From the NCBI GenBank assembly GCA_012295275.1, contig CM022673.1, positions 6,153,811 to 6,217,810 on the forward strand: a stretch of DNA of 64,000 nt, read 5' to 3'. A program made the position numbers and the translations under genes. This document shows positions 52,001 to 64,000 of the stretch, piece by piece. The notes under the pieces are model-generated. The model ran no database searches. It saw only the letters and a list, made by a program, of their open reading frames with translations, and had not been told where the DNA came from. Each line of letters begins with the position of its first letter. Position 1 is the stretch's first letter. Source of the stretch: Chrysomallon squamiferum. Its lineage: Eukaryota > Mollusca > Gastropoda > Neomphalida > Peltospiridae.

Positions 52001-55000
52001 GCACTACTGACTGGGTAGCACTAAGAATAATTTTCAAAAGTATCAAACATTTTTGTTGACAGTTGAGAGGAAACCAGAAAACCTGTTTCCCATAATTTTG
52101 ATTTTCAGTTTGATAAATGATGTATGTTATCATGTCTCTTTGCTGATAAGTTATCTGTATGAAATTTTTATGTGTCTTTTGTACTCATTTTCATTTGAAT
52201 AATAATCTTTTACATCAGTAACATTTGTCAAAATTTATAAATCTACAATTGATTTTATAGTTCTTTAATAATCCTGTTTTATCTTAAAATGGATCATTTT
52301 AAACCTTTTATATTCACTAAACTTTTTATCCAAATTTTTGTTTCAGTATTTTAACGAACTTATTTTATCTGGGAATACTTCATTTACAGCTAAAGTGACT
52401 GGTTTGCAGGATTACTATAATTTTCTTAGAACTCAGGTAGACTAAGAGGTGTTTGATTTTCAGTTTGTGTTGTATTTTGTTTGCTATGTAGACACTACTA
52501 TTGTCTGCCTAACCCTTTAGTACTTTGAAATATGTTAGCAGTGCAGAGAAATTGGTGTGTGAAACTGTTTTTGACATATAATGGATTTGAAATCACTTTT
52601 ACTGAACAGGAAGGTCTCTTCTTAATTTGATAGCTTTGGGGTTTTGTATGGAAAGTTTTCTTGTGTTGTTAATAATTTCTTTGTTAAACAGTTTGTGATA
52701 ATTACAAAATCAGAATTGAATGCTCTTTAAAAATGCTGAATCAACCAGTCACCATGGAAGATTACTTTATGTTAATATTCGTTGAATATCAGAAAATGTG
52801 GTCAAAAAGGACACTTTGTTAATCTGAAGATATGGAAAATAAGTGTAAGGATTTCAAGATAAAAGTAAAATGCAAAAGTGATGTAGCTACAGCTGGAAGG
52901 ACAACTGTACAGACAAAGAACTTAGACATCAGACATCTTCTGAAATGTCACTTCTGTATAAAGGACATATTTTGAAATGTGGTATACAGAGATGTGATTA
53001 AATATTCCTATTTTTACTTGCAGTATTTCGATAGACTTCTCAATGGTGATATGACTCCATATCCCCCATACTTCCAGAATGTGACAGGCTTGAATTTTTA
53101 TTATAACTTTCTTTACTCCAAGGTAATTGTTACTACTAAATTTAACTTCAGATATATTTTGTATAATTATTAAGAGACCATTTGCAATTTTTAATCAATG
53201 ATTTCTTTAATTTTTAATGTAACATTGGATTTTTCAGTTCATTTAAAAATAATATTGTAATTTTATATATGACACAACAATAATCAACATAAAAATATAT
53301 GAATGAAAAAAGAAAATAATAAAATAAAATTTAAAAAGAGAAAAACCAAATTAACCAAATTTTATTATTGTCAGACTATTAATCTTCTCTGTAATTTCAA
53401 AATGCACTGCTATCATAATTTCAAATTTATTAATCTTAACAGTCCAGAAATCTAACACTTCATCTGCATGTGGTATTTTATTATTACTCTATACATTTTT
53501 ATATTCTTTAATTTACTACACCCAAACCTTTTAGGAGAGCACAGTTAATATATGCATTTTCATTTCTATCAATCTACTAAATGAAATTAGCTTATATTAC
53601 ACATGGATGTACCAAAGTATGTAAGATCTATGTAACTAATTAATTAGCTTACTGTTCTTAACCTTTTTAACAACCTAACCTGTTTATTTATTAATGTTGC
53701 AGTTTTCTCTTTTAGTCAGTATTCATTGTTGGAATAAAAGTATTTTAATGTTCAGCTGTGAAGGTACAAACAAAAATAGTAAATATATTTTATAGATTTA
53801 AAAATTCTTACATTAGTCCTTGCTAATAATAAAGTATAACAAAGAAGAAGCTGGAGGAGTTGGAATTAATTAGCATTTTTTATCTTTCGGGATATGTAAG
53901 GCAATCATTCATACACTTTTTGCATGTTTACCATTGCCATTTTTGTTGGTCTCTAGTATATATATTTCTGTATATCCTCATAGGCTTGTAGTATTATTTT
54001 CATATTTTATTATTAGCAAGATATACAGGTAATATAAATTAATAAAATAATTACTTGGACATTTACAGAATATATTTAAACTATTTCTTTCTCCAAACTG
54101 ATGCAAAGATAATATATATATATAAATATTATAATAATAGATAAATTAGGATACAAACTGTTTTGGGTATTTTTGTTTATAGGTTCATATAATTTAATAT
54201 TTACTATAAATATAATAAGTAAGCAAATCATTAAATAATAATATTTGTATACATAAATGATGGAAGATAAAAAAAAAAAAACGACTAATATCTATCAGTC
54301 TTTTCAAAATTATAATTTTCTTCTTTATTAGTACTGGTATAGCTTTTTGTCTTCAGTCAAACTAAGTAATAGTCACTACATTTAGGCACCAGCAGAATTC
54401 AGCTACTATGGACACTTTCTAGCCCGACGTGATGTGCGTTGTGCAATCCATGTTGGCAGCTTGAAGTACAATAATGGTGATGAAGTAGAAAAACATCTGC
54501 TCAATGATATGATGCAATCTGTTAAAGACAAAATAGCTGTTATTCTTGACAATTACAAGGTTTGTTTAAAAAAAAAAAAAAAAAATACATGCTGATAATA
54601 TATTATAACTTATGATTTTAGTCCAAAAATAAAGGAACGTACTGTCATTTTTTTTACAAAGAAATGAAAAGTAATAACTATTATTAACTACAAGATTCCA
54701 TTACAGCTAAATATTTGCTTACAAAAGTAAGGTAAACAATATGCAAAGTACATAAAAAAAAGAAAATGGCAGTTTGTGGACATGCTGTGTCATTGGCATT
54801 TTATCAGATTACAACAGATGTATTTTCATCAAAAAAAAAATGTAAACATGGACATACATATTAAGTTCAAACTATTTGTTATTCATACCTTGATTTTCTA
54901 TGTATTTTATCTAGTGATATAACATTGTTACTAATCTTGTATATTTCAATGTGTTTTCAGGTTCTGATCTACAATGGACAGCTGGACATCATTATTGCTG

Positions 55001-55791
55001 TACCACTTACTGAGTCCTGGCTGCAAACTGTCCAGTGGTCAGGGCTGGAACAGTACAAGAAAGCCCCCAAGATCATATGGAAAATTCACCCACATGATGT
55101 GGATGTCGCTGGTTATGTAAGAAATGTGAAACATTTCTGTCAGGTAAAACCAGCACTACCTTTTTGTTATTTGAATTAGTGTTAATTGCTTCAGATACTT
55201 TTTTTTTTTTTTTTTCTTTTTCTATTATTTCTCTTTAAAAAGGTATGAAATAGCATTTTATCATTTAATTTGTGTTTTTTTGTCATTTGATTTAAAAATA
55301 TACCATTTTGTTTTTATAATAAGTAAATATTATTATTCATCTGTAATTATATTAATTTTATAAATTAAAATTGTGGACAAATTCCAGGTTTGAAATGATG
55401 TGTTTTTATTTGCCATGATATAGTTTCAGAGAAAGAAAGAAATATTTTAATTTGTGAATCAAAAAAACGTCATTTGAGAGATCATTATTAAAAGAAATTG
55501 CAGTTTTTATTCTCACATTTAGTAAAATATATATTTTTTAGACCTTTATATTAATTTGTTTTGAAATAAAGCTGTATTCAGGACAAACCTAGGCATGCTC
55601 CTTGTGTGTGCTAGACATAAAAAGTCTTTAACTCTATTTTAGTGATGTTATTGTACATGAACTTAGTTTTCTTATACTGAAAATTATATTTCTTTCTGCA
55701 GGTTATTGTGAGAGGGGCTGGACATATTCTTCCCTATGACCAGCCTGAACGAGGAATGGATATGATTCAGAGATTTATTGAAAATCGTTAA
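49094..55791 (+). CDS. CPVL: Serine carboxypeptidase, vitellogenic-like (peptidase S10)
   Basis: Coding exons: 49094-49274, 49516-49628, 49850-49964, 50236-50294, 50608-50687, 51022-51088, 51412-51534, 51693-51824, then 52347-52436 or 53024-53122, 54386-54559, 54961-55143 and 55702-55791. The product is 468 or 471 aa (human 476). All junctions are GT-AG and in phase. An N-terminal hydrophobic signal ([16 protein letters not shown]) indicates secretory/lysosomal targeting. Family signatures in order: [35 protein letters not shown] (oxyanion region), YIDNPVGTGFSF, catalytic Ser206 in [10 protein letters not shown] (split by intron 6), [12 protein letters not shown], catalytic Asp in [11 protein letters not shown], and catalytic His in [12 protein letters not shown]. 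The exact physiological substrate of CPVL is not established. The duplicated exon 9 is the notable oddity. AATAAA at 55984 and 56561 are candidate poly(A) signals. Confidence 0.96.
52347..52436 (+). other. CPVL: CPVL alternative exon 9, 5' copy (90 bp)
   Basis: Acceptor TTTGTTTCAG, donor CAG|GTAGAC, 30 codons, phase 0 on both sides. It encodes [13 protein letters not shown], then [16 protein letters not shown]. It aligns to the same segment of CPVL as the 99-bp copy, in the cap/lid insertion of the S10 fold. Three residues shorter; it lacks the YFQN block but has a possible N-glycosylation site (NTS). Confidence 0.88.
53024..53122 (+). other. CPVL: CPVL alternative exon 9, 3' copy (99 bp)
   Basis: Acceptor TTTTTACTTGCAG, donor AAG|GTAATT, 33 codons, phase 0 on both sides. 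It encodes [18 protein letters not shown], then [15 protein letters not shown]. It matches the vertebrate segment (LLDGDLTS, YFQNVTG, YYNFL) more closely than the 5' copy. Both copies splice in frame to [11 protein letters not shown] in exon 10. Including both would keep the frame but duplicate the lid segment. Confidence 0.9.
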
Positions 55792-57215
55792 GTTATGTTT
55801 CAGACAGTTTGTCTATATATTAGATAATCTAATTTCTATTCAGTTTTTGTATTTGTTTTCTATGTAGTTTCTCACAAAACATGAAAATTAGGGAATATAA
55901 TTTTTTTTTATTTTTTTATTTCTTGGTATAATGTATAATTTTATAGGCGTGCTATCATTTTTCTTATGTTTCTTTACAGGGATAATAAATGTATTGCATC
56001 CCTATGAGTAAATTAAAACTATATTTTGGCTACAGAGTCAAATGGCAAAATTTTATGTTTTTGTTTTTAAAAAGATCATATTTTTGATGGATGTAATTCT
56101 TAGATCAGCTTTTAAGACAGTAAAAATGTTTGTAGATATTTTTATACTTTATATTACTTTAATTAAACTTTTAAAGTATTAAAATAGATATAACAAAATT
56201 AATTTTCTATAGTGTAGTTACAGTATACAAATATTAAATGTTTTTGTCATATTAGATATTTAAACAATTTATAAAGGAGCAGATTTTATGTACAAAATGA
56301 TTTTAGATAATTTAAGCCATGTTATTGTTGAACATATATTTAAATACAATAGACCTACTTGTTTAATTTTATATTATTTTTTTTCTCACATTGGTTTTCC
56401 TAATATGTTGAAATGACTAGTATTTAAAATTAATGATAATATAATTGTTTGCTTTTAAAGTTTAACTACTATTATTATTATTAGCTGAATACATGGTTTA
56501 AAAAAAAATCTGAGATACATCTCCACTGATCTTGTTGTTTATACATTTTGTTTGTATGTGAATAAAATTAAAATTGTTGTAAACTTTATAGTCAATATAT
56601 TAAATGAATAATGTATATGTGCATAAATACATATCTTTATTTAGTTTGTATTTTATTTTTTCACAATACATATCAGCTCAATTGCAGTATTAACTGCTAT
56701 AATTAAACTTCTTTTATCAGCAGAAAAATAAATATAATGAATAACAGTTTTGTCCATTTTATTATATTTTTTCTTCTCAAATATAATAAAAATGAATTTG
56801 CCAATTGTACATGTAAATTTTTATTAATAATTTCATTATTATTTAGTTTGCATGTGGTAATTAATGACCAATTCTTCACAGAGTAACAAACATATCTTTT
56901 ATATAGATATATATTTCTAATTTGTTCTAGACCTCCATCTTTGCTGACATTATACTATAACCATCATATATTATTAAGTTTACACACATGCACAGAGGCT
57001 ATAATTTCCCTTTGTATCAAAGTCACTTCACTCAAGTTATTCCTGTTACACCAACACCTGAATTATATTACCAGCTGAGCAGATTCAAGTAGGACTTTCT
57101 GAACTCCGTACACTGTATATCTGTACATTCATAGAGTATATATTCTGCTATCAGGACTGAACTTGGAAAATAGACTGGATTCGCTACATTTACATAGTGC
57201 TATCTTGATGAAATA

Positions 57216-58194
57216 TTAGAGTGTTTTCACTCCGTTCTCCTGATTTTTCTTCCCTTCTGTTTCACACTTCTGCTTCTTTTTAGGCCTCTTGTTTTGCTGA
57301 CTATTGCCAGCACTTTTTGACTTAGGTCTTTGTGTAGTTTTCTTTTTCTCTATAGACTCAGACCACAGGGCATCTAACGAACCAGGACACTGAAATCTAA
57401 AACAAATAATAAAACATAAAAATATATTAATAATACAATGAGAGTGATGAACAGTTTACTGACATACCAGATTAAAGCATCTAAATGGGGAATAAAAAAA
57501 TAATTTGGATCAGTGCACTTAGGTGTAGCCTATCCAAAAGGAGGCCTTTTTTTAAAAGAAATCTTCAAGACACATTTAATCTTCAATTATATACATAATG
57601 ATAAGGAACATATTCTACTCTTTTGCTTCATCTCTTTGAAGTAACTTTGTTTACCATAATAAAAATAAAAATAAAAATGATTTGGTTTAAAAATATACCC
57701 AGGTTCTGATGAGTCCAGTGGATCTTTTGAGAGCAAAATTGAAATAGCTGGTATGTCTCGGTTCACTTTGAGTCTAAAACAACAATAATGAACAGTATAA
57801 AGAACAATAACACACATTATAAAGAACAGGAATGAATTCTGTAAATAATTATAAAACTTTGATATATATCTACAAAATGTTTATCTGATCATAAATAACA
57901 AGAGTATTTAAACTTGTGGCAAATTTTGATTGCTCAATGACAAAACCATGTAAAATGATGTATGTGATAATCAAAACCCATACACAATTAAATTTTTAAA
58001 TACATGTTTGTCAGCTGTTTGGTTGTTTGTCTCTTGACCTTTCTTTTTCTCTACATCAGTTAAAACATTTCTGAAGACAGTCTATAAAAAGCCATTTACC
58101 TTTCAAGACCCTCCATTTTAGGTTCCCAGAATTCCTCCACCCTGTAATAATATTTTTATAATAAATGTCATGCAAATATCCAAATTAGGTTAAC

Positions 58195-58226
<32 letters not shown>

Positions 58227-59123
58227 TAGCATAAATCATGATATTGCAATTTATTATTTTTTTTAAAATTAATCCTGGTAAAAAACAGAAAATAAAAATC
58301 AAACAGCAACAGATTTCCACAAATGAATATTCAAAACTCCATTCAAATATGTTCAAATTTTTACTTACCTTTTAAATCGTATTTTTGTTATTTGTTGCAA
58401 ATTCTGAAACAACAGAATAATTTTGTAAATAAAAATAGTAAAAAAAAAAAAAAAAAAAAGTAAGGACTTAATCAATATGTTCAGAAAAGGCTTTGTATGT
58501 TTTAATACCTGTATTAAAATAACTAGTGAAAACAATTTTAATTTTTATTTACTCATTTCAAGTTATTGGACACACACATATTCATATATACACACCTATG
58601 TACATAAATTAATAAGAACAAACCTTGATTTTCTTTTTTGTAACCTCAGCACATGAGACTGTTTTTGTTAAAGCCTGCCCAGACCCATTCCACGTTAAAT
58701 GACGAACCTCTGGTTCCTGAGAAAGTGAAATAAAAATTCTATCATATTTCTGTGTGAATTTCCAGTAAAAAAATTTATAAAATAAAAACATATCCTTATG
58801 ATCATTCATTTCATACATATACTATTGTTTTCTTAAGACATCTCAAAACATACACATAAAGTCATATTATCATTTGTGTACGGTCAGTGAAATTCAGGCA
58901 AATAGGCTGAGATGACATCATTGTAAATAAAACCTTTTAAAAACTAATTATTAGACATGTGCATTCATGCATCTATATATACCTTTAATTTCTTTAAAGC
59001 ATATCCAATAACATTATGGACTTTGGTGCCAGATGTAACTTTCATGTGTACAGCATTTTCAAAATTGCCGAATGGACGTTCTTCTTGAACTTCAAGGGTC
59101 TCTCCTTTTTCATAATTTTCCAT
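57216..59123 (-). CDS. RPP25L: Ribonuclease P/MRP subunit p25-like, Alba domain
   Basis: Six exons: 59123-58983, 58716-58624, 58403-58369, 58141-58100, 57773-57699 and 57396-57216. They total 567 bp, 188 aa. In the family, Rpp25 pairs with Rpp20 through Alba folds and binds RNA in RNase P and RNase MRP, which process pre-tRNA and pre-rRNA in the nucleus. Diagnostic segments are HMKVTSGTKVHNVIGYALKK, then WNGSGQALTKTVSCAEVTKK, LQQITKIRF, and DIPAISILLSKDPLDSSEPG, all close to vertebrate RPP25L/RPP25. The last exon adds a Lys-rich tail (RPKSKSAGN, KRPKKKQK), probably an NLS, longer than I recall in RPP25L. Whether it is the RPP25 or RPP25L orthologue cannot be settled here, since invertebrates usually have one. 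It converges with CPVL; their stop codons are 1.4 kb apart. Confidence 0.93.
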
Positions 59124-59824
59124 TTATCTACTCAAATATGTATACATATATGATAGATATATATATTCATTCAATATATTTTTTCTCACAATGAATAATA
59201 ATTAAATTATCATTGAATAATCATTATAAACGTCAAACCATTCTGTGGAAGAAAAATATATTTTTTTTTCTATCATTTCAATTTCAGAATTTGTCTGTAA
59301 ATTGTAACTTAAGATAACACCAATACTAATACTGTAATAGCAATATTATGCTACTAAAATAATATAATAATAAATTAATATCAATACTATACAGTATAAT
59401 AGTAATAGTAATAATTAATACCTAGTTATTATATTTAGTTATTATATACTCTTGATACTCATCATACTCATGATACTGTGTAATGGACCGGGAAATGGTA
59501 TAGTACGGTATACCTTATACTTAATTAACAATCCTTGCATATCATAAATTTAAAATTAAAGGATAATATATACATTGCATACGCAATACCTCTTCTCTGA
59601 TATGATATACAAAAATGAATATGATAACATCTAAACCTTATTGAACAACATAGCTGTCTTTTTTATTTTATTTTTTATTTAAAACGGAAGAGGAAATGAG
59701 TATCAAATGTGTTCGAGTTATATTTCCTCCCTCATTCACAGGGCACCGTCATGCCTTTCCTGCAGTTAAACATTTTCATTCTTTCTTTTATTAAACATGT
59801 TCCTGGGGTACTTAGTATTCAGTA

Positions 59825-59930
59825 CACATACATACATACATACATACATATACATACATACATACACACACACATACATACATACACACGCATACCTACA
59901 TACATACATCTATCTATCTATCTATATAAA
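59825..59930. repeat. (ATAC)n/(ACAC)n and (CTAT)n repeat
   Basis: TACA tetranucleotides, CACA interruptions, then CTAT units. Confidence 0.93.
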
Positions 59931-60435
59931 AAAAAAGGATTAAGAATTATATATATATAATTCTTAATTTTTTTTTTTTTTTTTTTTTTTTTGTGTCAGA
60001 AGCAAATATAACAAATTTCATTGTTGATTTTATTGATCATTTTGTGTTACGTAGGGCTACAGTTTGAACAACAATTTCACGATTCAATATTTATAGAGAG
60101 AAAGAAAGGCTAAACTCGTTTAATGATATTTTGTTTTTAAACCGTTTTTAGCCGTCCATGCTTTTTGTAGTAACGTATATATCACGTCAGTAAGGCCAAT
60201 AACCTTTCACGGCCCCATATCAGAGGAATTATTTCCCTTGTTTAACAGTTGGACTATATCTTTTTACTTTTTTTTTTTTTTTTTAATCCTTTGAAGATGT
60301 GAGCTATTTTCATATTATCTTGTTAACTTTTATTGATAGTTTTACTGACAAAAATGTTCAAATAAAAGATTAATTGACATATCTGAATAATAACAATATA
60401 TTACCTATGTTGTATATGAGTAATATATGTCTTCT

Positions 60436-60437
<2 letters not shown>

Positions 60438-60519
<82 letters not shown>
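60438..60519. repeat. (GA)n microsatellite
   Basis: About 40 GA units with one GG interruption, ending in a G run. Confidence 0.96.
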
Positions 60520-60523
<4 letters not shown>

Positions 60524-60639
60524 GGGGGCTGATATATTCAGACTGTTTGACTAGAAATATTCTTTCATAGTTATATATTTATTTGGACGTTTATCATATC
60601 AACACTAGTATAAATTGAATCACTGTATTCCAAGGACTT

Positions 60640-61110
60640 ACTACTGTAGGTCAAACCTTTACACCCACCTTTCATATTTCAGATACAGCGCCTAAGGTGA
60701 TAGCTGCGCCTGCATTCAACTTACCTCGGCCTGTCAAAGTTTGACGTTTTCATGCATCGAACGTGATTTTCAAACGTTGGTAATTTGATAAAAACCTTAA
60801 CGCAAATCGTCTCTCTCCCATTATCGGCTCACAATTCTATAGACAATGAATTTCATCAATAAATGAATTCGATACTGGTTAATTATCACGGGGCCGGTCG
60901 TAATCGAATTACCTGGGAACAATCAGGTGTCAGTAAACTGATTAGGCCGAATTCACGGCTGTAGCTGTCAAATAACAAAACGCCGATTAATATTACATTC
61001 CACTGATAGCGCAGTGGGCGTACGTTTAATTTGCCCATCAGAAGTGGGTATATGATTACTGATTAGCAGCAAGAATATTCAGCCGGCCTTGATCAACTAA
61101 CTGCAGGTTA
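60640..61110. promoter_or_regulatory. Candidate conserved non-coding element
   Basis: A complex, non-repetitive block between microsatellites with homeodomain-type TAATTA/GATTAA words and an AGGTGTCA T-box-like half site. No exon seen. The assignment is a guess from composition. Confidence 0.25.
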
Positions 61111-61204
61111 CGTTGTCCGTTGAACTATTTGATTTGGCAGTTGCTTTGATCTGTTTTCTCTGTTTCGATCTATTTTTCTTCTTTCCCAGAACAGTAGTTC
61201 TTGT

Positions 61205-61205
61205 A

Positions 61206-61250
<45 letters not shown>

Positions 61251-61285
61251 GTCTATCTATCTATCTACCTACCTACCTACACACC
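61205..61285. repeat. (TATC)n microsatellite
   Basis: TATC units, then TACC/TATC variants. Confidence 0.95.
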
Positions 61286-61597
61286 TATCTACATTTGGCA
61301 TACCTTTTTGTGACGTCATTTGTGCTTATGTGACACAAATATCGTGTAACTGAGTGATGTATTGGCTGTTGCTTGTTTTTTTGTTAACAATAGAAAGTAT
61401 ATGACAGAACAATTGCAGTTATCTTTTACTTGTTACATTGTTCTAAGTTTCGTGTTTTTAGGTCTACTAAATGAAAACAATAATTTAGGAATATTCATAA
61501 TTAATTTAGTTATTTATTTGTTCCATAATCTAGAATTCAGATCACACACATATTTATTTGTGTGTATATACAGACATCCTTTATTTATATATGTATG

Positions 61598-61598
61598 C

Positions 61599-61690
<92 letters not shown>

Positions 61691-61995
61691 TTCTGTCTGT
61701 CTGTCTGTCTATCTATCTGTCTGTCTATCTATCTATCTGTCTGTCTATCTATCTATCCACCTGTCTCTCTATCTATCTATATATATGGAATGTACGTATG
61801 TATGTATGTATATATGTACGTAGTTACATTCGAATGTATGTATATATATATAAATGCATGTGTGTTTATATATGTATGTGTATGTGTTTACATATGTATA
61901 TGTGTGTGTGTACATGCTTATGTATGTATGTATATGTGTGTTTATGTGTGTATGTATTTATTGTGTTTATATGTATGTATGTATGTATGCATGAC
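61598..61995. repeat. (TATC)n-(TGTC)n then (TATG)n long compound array
   Basis: TATC to about 61,657, TGTC to about 61,710, mixed to about 61,775, then TATG/TGTG-rich text to 61,995. It reads in several frames as Tyr/Leu/Ser repeats, none coding. Confidence 0.95.
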
Positions 61996-62756
61996 TGTAT
62001 ATTATTTCGACTGCTGTTTAGACAATGTCGGTTAAAACTAACCGCTTTTCTTGACTAAAAACTACTAGCTAATGCAATTAATGGAAAATATTAATATATA
62101 GCAACAGATGTTAATAATGTAATTTGGTAGAATATAATTCACGTGGTAGCTGCTTTGAGCTAAATAAGAAGAGAAGTAGTATAAAAAAAGATTTTAATTT
62201 GATATCTAAATTATAACAAAATAACATAAATCTTAAACTATTTATGACAAAAAGGGTATTATGTAACCAATTAGAAGTAGCCCTATTTCCATGCACACAA
62301 CATAAACTATATGGCATGCCATTATTTTTTTTTTACCATTTCGATATTTGCTTAAGGGTCATTTGAAAATAAACCAGGTAAAGTTTCCTGAATTTATTGG
62401 GTAATTTCGAATCGATGTTTTCGGATGACAAATGTGATAACCGTAATTCGGTGATTAGATAAACCACCATAACAAATCATAAGACCATTAAACCGAGTTT
62501 TTTTTCGCCGTTACGTCTTCCTTTATTATTATATTTGTATGATGTAAACCCAGTCTAGAGTCAACTGAACTGAAATCAATTTATAATTTCAGTGACATCT
62601 CTTTTGGTTTTATGTCGGTTATTTCTTTGCGTCTGTCTCTTGTTGTGTCTGCATTTATTTATCTGTCTTTCATAATAATACGTGCAGTAGATAGATATCA
62701 GTCTTTTTTTATTTCTGTGATATCCTTCGCTATGTGAAAGAAATTTTTTTTTTTTT

Positions 62757-62820
62757 AAAATAAATAAAAAAATAAAATAAAATAAAATAAAATAAAATAA
62801 AATAAAATAAATAAATAATT
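62757..62820. repeat. (AAAAT)n microsatellite
   Basis: AAAAT pentanucleotides, ending as AAAT. Confidence 0.93.
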
Positions 62821-63492
62821 AAATAATATTAACAAAAAAAAAAAAAATTGTAAATTTATTTATTCTTCGCATTAAACTCGACACTAATGTCAAAGAATAT
62901 ATATATTCTTTGAATCCTTCAGATGATTTATATAAGAAAATAACTGAAACTGTATATAGTCAAAAGTGAAATACATTTATTTGCTACACATTTGTCTGAA
63001 TTGCTTTTTCGTGTTATATAAATATTTTACTATTTCTCAGTGCACTTTACGTCTATAATATTATTTTATAATTTTAATTGGATATTGCATATTATTATTT
63101 TCCTTCACTATATATATATATATATATTTAAATTTAATCGTTATCTTTACTAGAGATTTGTGTTTTATTTTATTTTTTTATATAGTGTTGCACAGAGCTG
63201 TATTTAAAATGACATTTAATTAATTTAATTATCGGATTATTTTTTTTCTGGATAAAATAGAAGGGAAAAAAAAGACGAAAACAGAAATGATAACAATAAT
63301 AATAATAATTTAAAAAAAAAAAAAAAAGTTTTTAGTGTTGGACATCGTGAACAGTTGAAGAGGATCTGAATTATTTTTTTTGCGATGAAAGAAGAAATGT
63401 CATTTAAGGGACGGATCGTGATTTATTACAGGGTGGACCAGTCAATCCTGACCGCCCCATTTAACCTTTCAACGTTTAATATCCGTAATAAA

Positions 63493-63560
63493 GAAGCTAC
63501 AGCTCAGTGGTTAGATACCTGTCCTGATTCTTAATCGCTGATACAGGTTCCGAACACGGA
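63493..63560 (+). repeat. Decayed tRNA-Lys-like sequence (tRNA pseudogene or SINE head)
   Basis: GCTACAGCTCAGTGGTTAGA resembles a tRNA 5' end and A box. ATTCTTAATC fits a tRNA-Lys anticodon loop (CTT). GGTTCCGAAC resembles a B box with one inserted base. Acceptor and anticodon stems do not pair well, so it is not a functional tRNA. tRNA-Lys-derived SINEs are known from cephalopods. Confidence 0.5.
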
Positions 63561-64000
63561 TTATTTCTTACACAATTTCTTATGCAACAGTGACAGCTGA
63601 AGTTCCATTTTATACCATTATATATATATGTATGTATAAAACGTTTACGTTTGAATTACTTAATAAGCGTGAATATCAAAGTGTTGGGAGACGACGTTAG
63701 TCATTCATTCATCAGTTCATTCGTTCGTCATTCTCTCTTTCATTCATTAAAACGGGTTCCATGAGAAGTTTACGGACATATAATTAAGATACAGAGAATT
63801 AAAGTTCTGTTATTTACACGCAATTTAAATCGACTTAAAATAAATAAATAAATAAAGTCGTCATATACTATGTGCCGTTTGTTCCGAGCCTAACTATTGA
63901 GCAATGCTTTGTGAAATAAGACACAAGAATAATAATGAAAATAATAATTAAAAAAAAGACAATAATAACGGAAGTAAAAAATAATAAAATAAAATTATAT

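Larger units (their letters stand above)
59130..64000. other. Repeat-rich intergenic tail, no gene recognised
   Basis: Dominated by the microsatellites listed separately plus AT-rich spacer. The exceptions are a complex block at about 60,640-61,110 and the tRNA-like remnant at 63,493. Confidence 0.5.

Noticed and set aside
61005-61060. Second tRNA-like A box (TAGCGCAGTGG)
   Set aside because: Good A-box match but no B box within the expected distance and no cloverleaf.
61362-62058. Overlapping Tyr/Leu/Ser/Cys repeat frames of 150-166 residues
   Set aside because: All three frames are translations of (TATC)n/(TGTC)n/(TATG)n arrays.

Overview
The window is AT-rich metazoan DNA with spliced genes of short exons and mostly 300-1000 bp GT-AG introns. 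It is crowded with microsatellites: (GA)n, (CA)n, (ATT)n, (TATC)n, poly-A and poly-T. There are no operons and no prokaryotic signals. Protein similarity to vertebrate orthologues, the repeat style and a decayed tRNA-Lys-like sequence suggest a lophotrochozoan invertebrate, quite possibly a mollusc. I cannot name the species.

Layout. Positions 1-19,300 hold no gene I can support; they are simple repeats, degenerate minisatellites and a few CpG-richer islands. Five genes follow. (1) 20,663-28,680, minus: an uncharacterised protein of about 1,070 residues with one huge exon, a DDEEVFFG N-terminus recalling GTSE1, a KEN box, a possible PP1-docking motif and an E2F/CHR-like promoter, which together suggest a cell-cycle protein. 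(2) 31,638-33,139, minus: sepiapterin reductase (SPR), three exons, 261 aa. (3) 34,921-45,282, minus: lysosomal beta-galactosidase (GLB1, GH35), 17 exon positions, 658 aa. (4) 49,094-55,791, plus: serine carboxypeptidase CPVL, 12 exon positions, 468 or 471 aa. (5) 57,216-59,123, minus: the Alba-domain RNase P/MRP subunit RPP25/RPP25L, six exons, 188 aa. From 59,130 to the end there is again repeat-rich intergenic sequence. I placed exon boundaries by hand from splice sites, reading phase and family similarity.

The most striking observation is that the two divergently transcribed lysosomal hydrolase genes, GLB1 and CPVL, each carry a tandemly duplicated, intact, phase-compatible internal exon. 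In GLB1 the two copies are exactly 184 bp, each with the catalytic acid/base Glu. Using both, or neither, breaks the frame, so they should be mutually exclusive. In CPVL two copies of a cap-domain exon (90 and 99 bp) lie between the same neighbours. This predicts paired isoforms of both enzymes. Both genes also carry TCACATGA or CACGTG motifs of the MiT/TFE (CLEAR-like) type near their presumed starts, consistent with coordinated lysosomal regulation.
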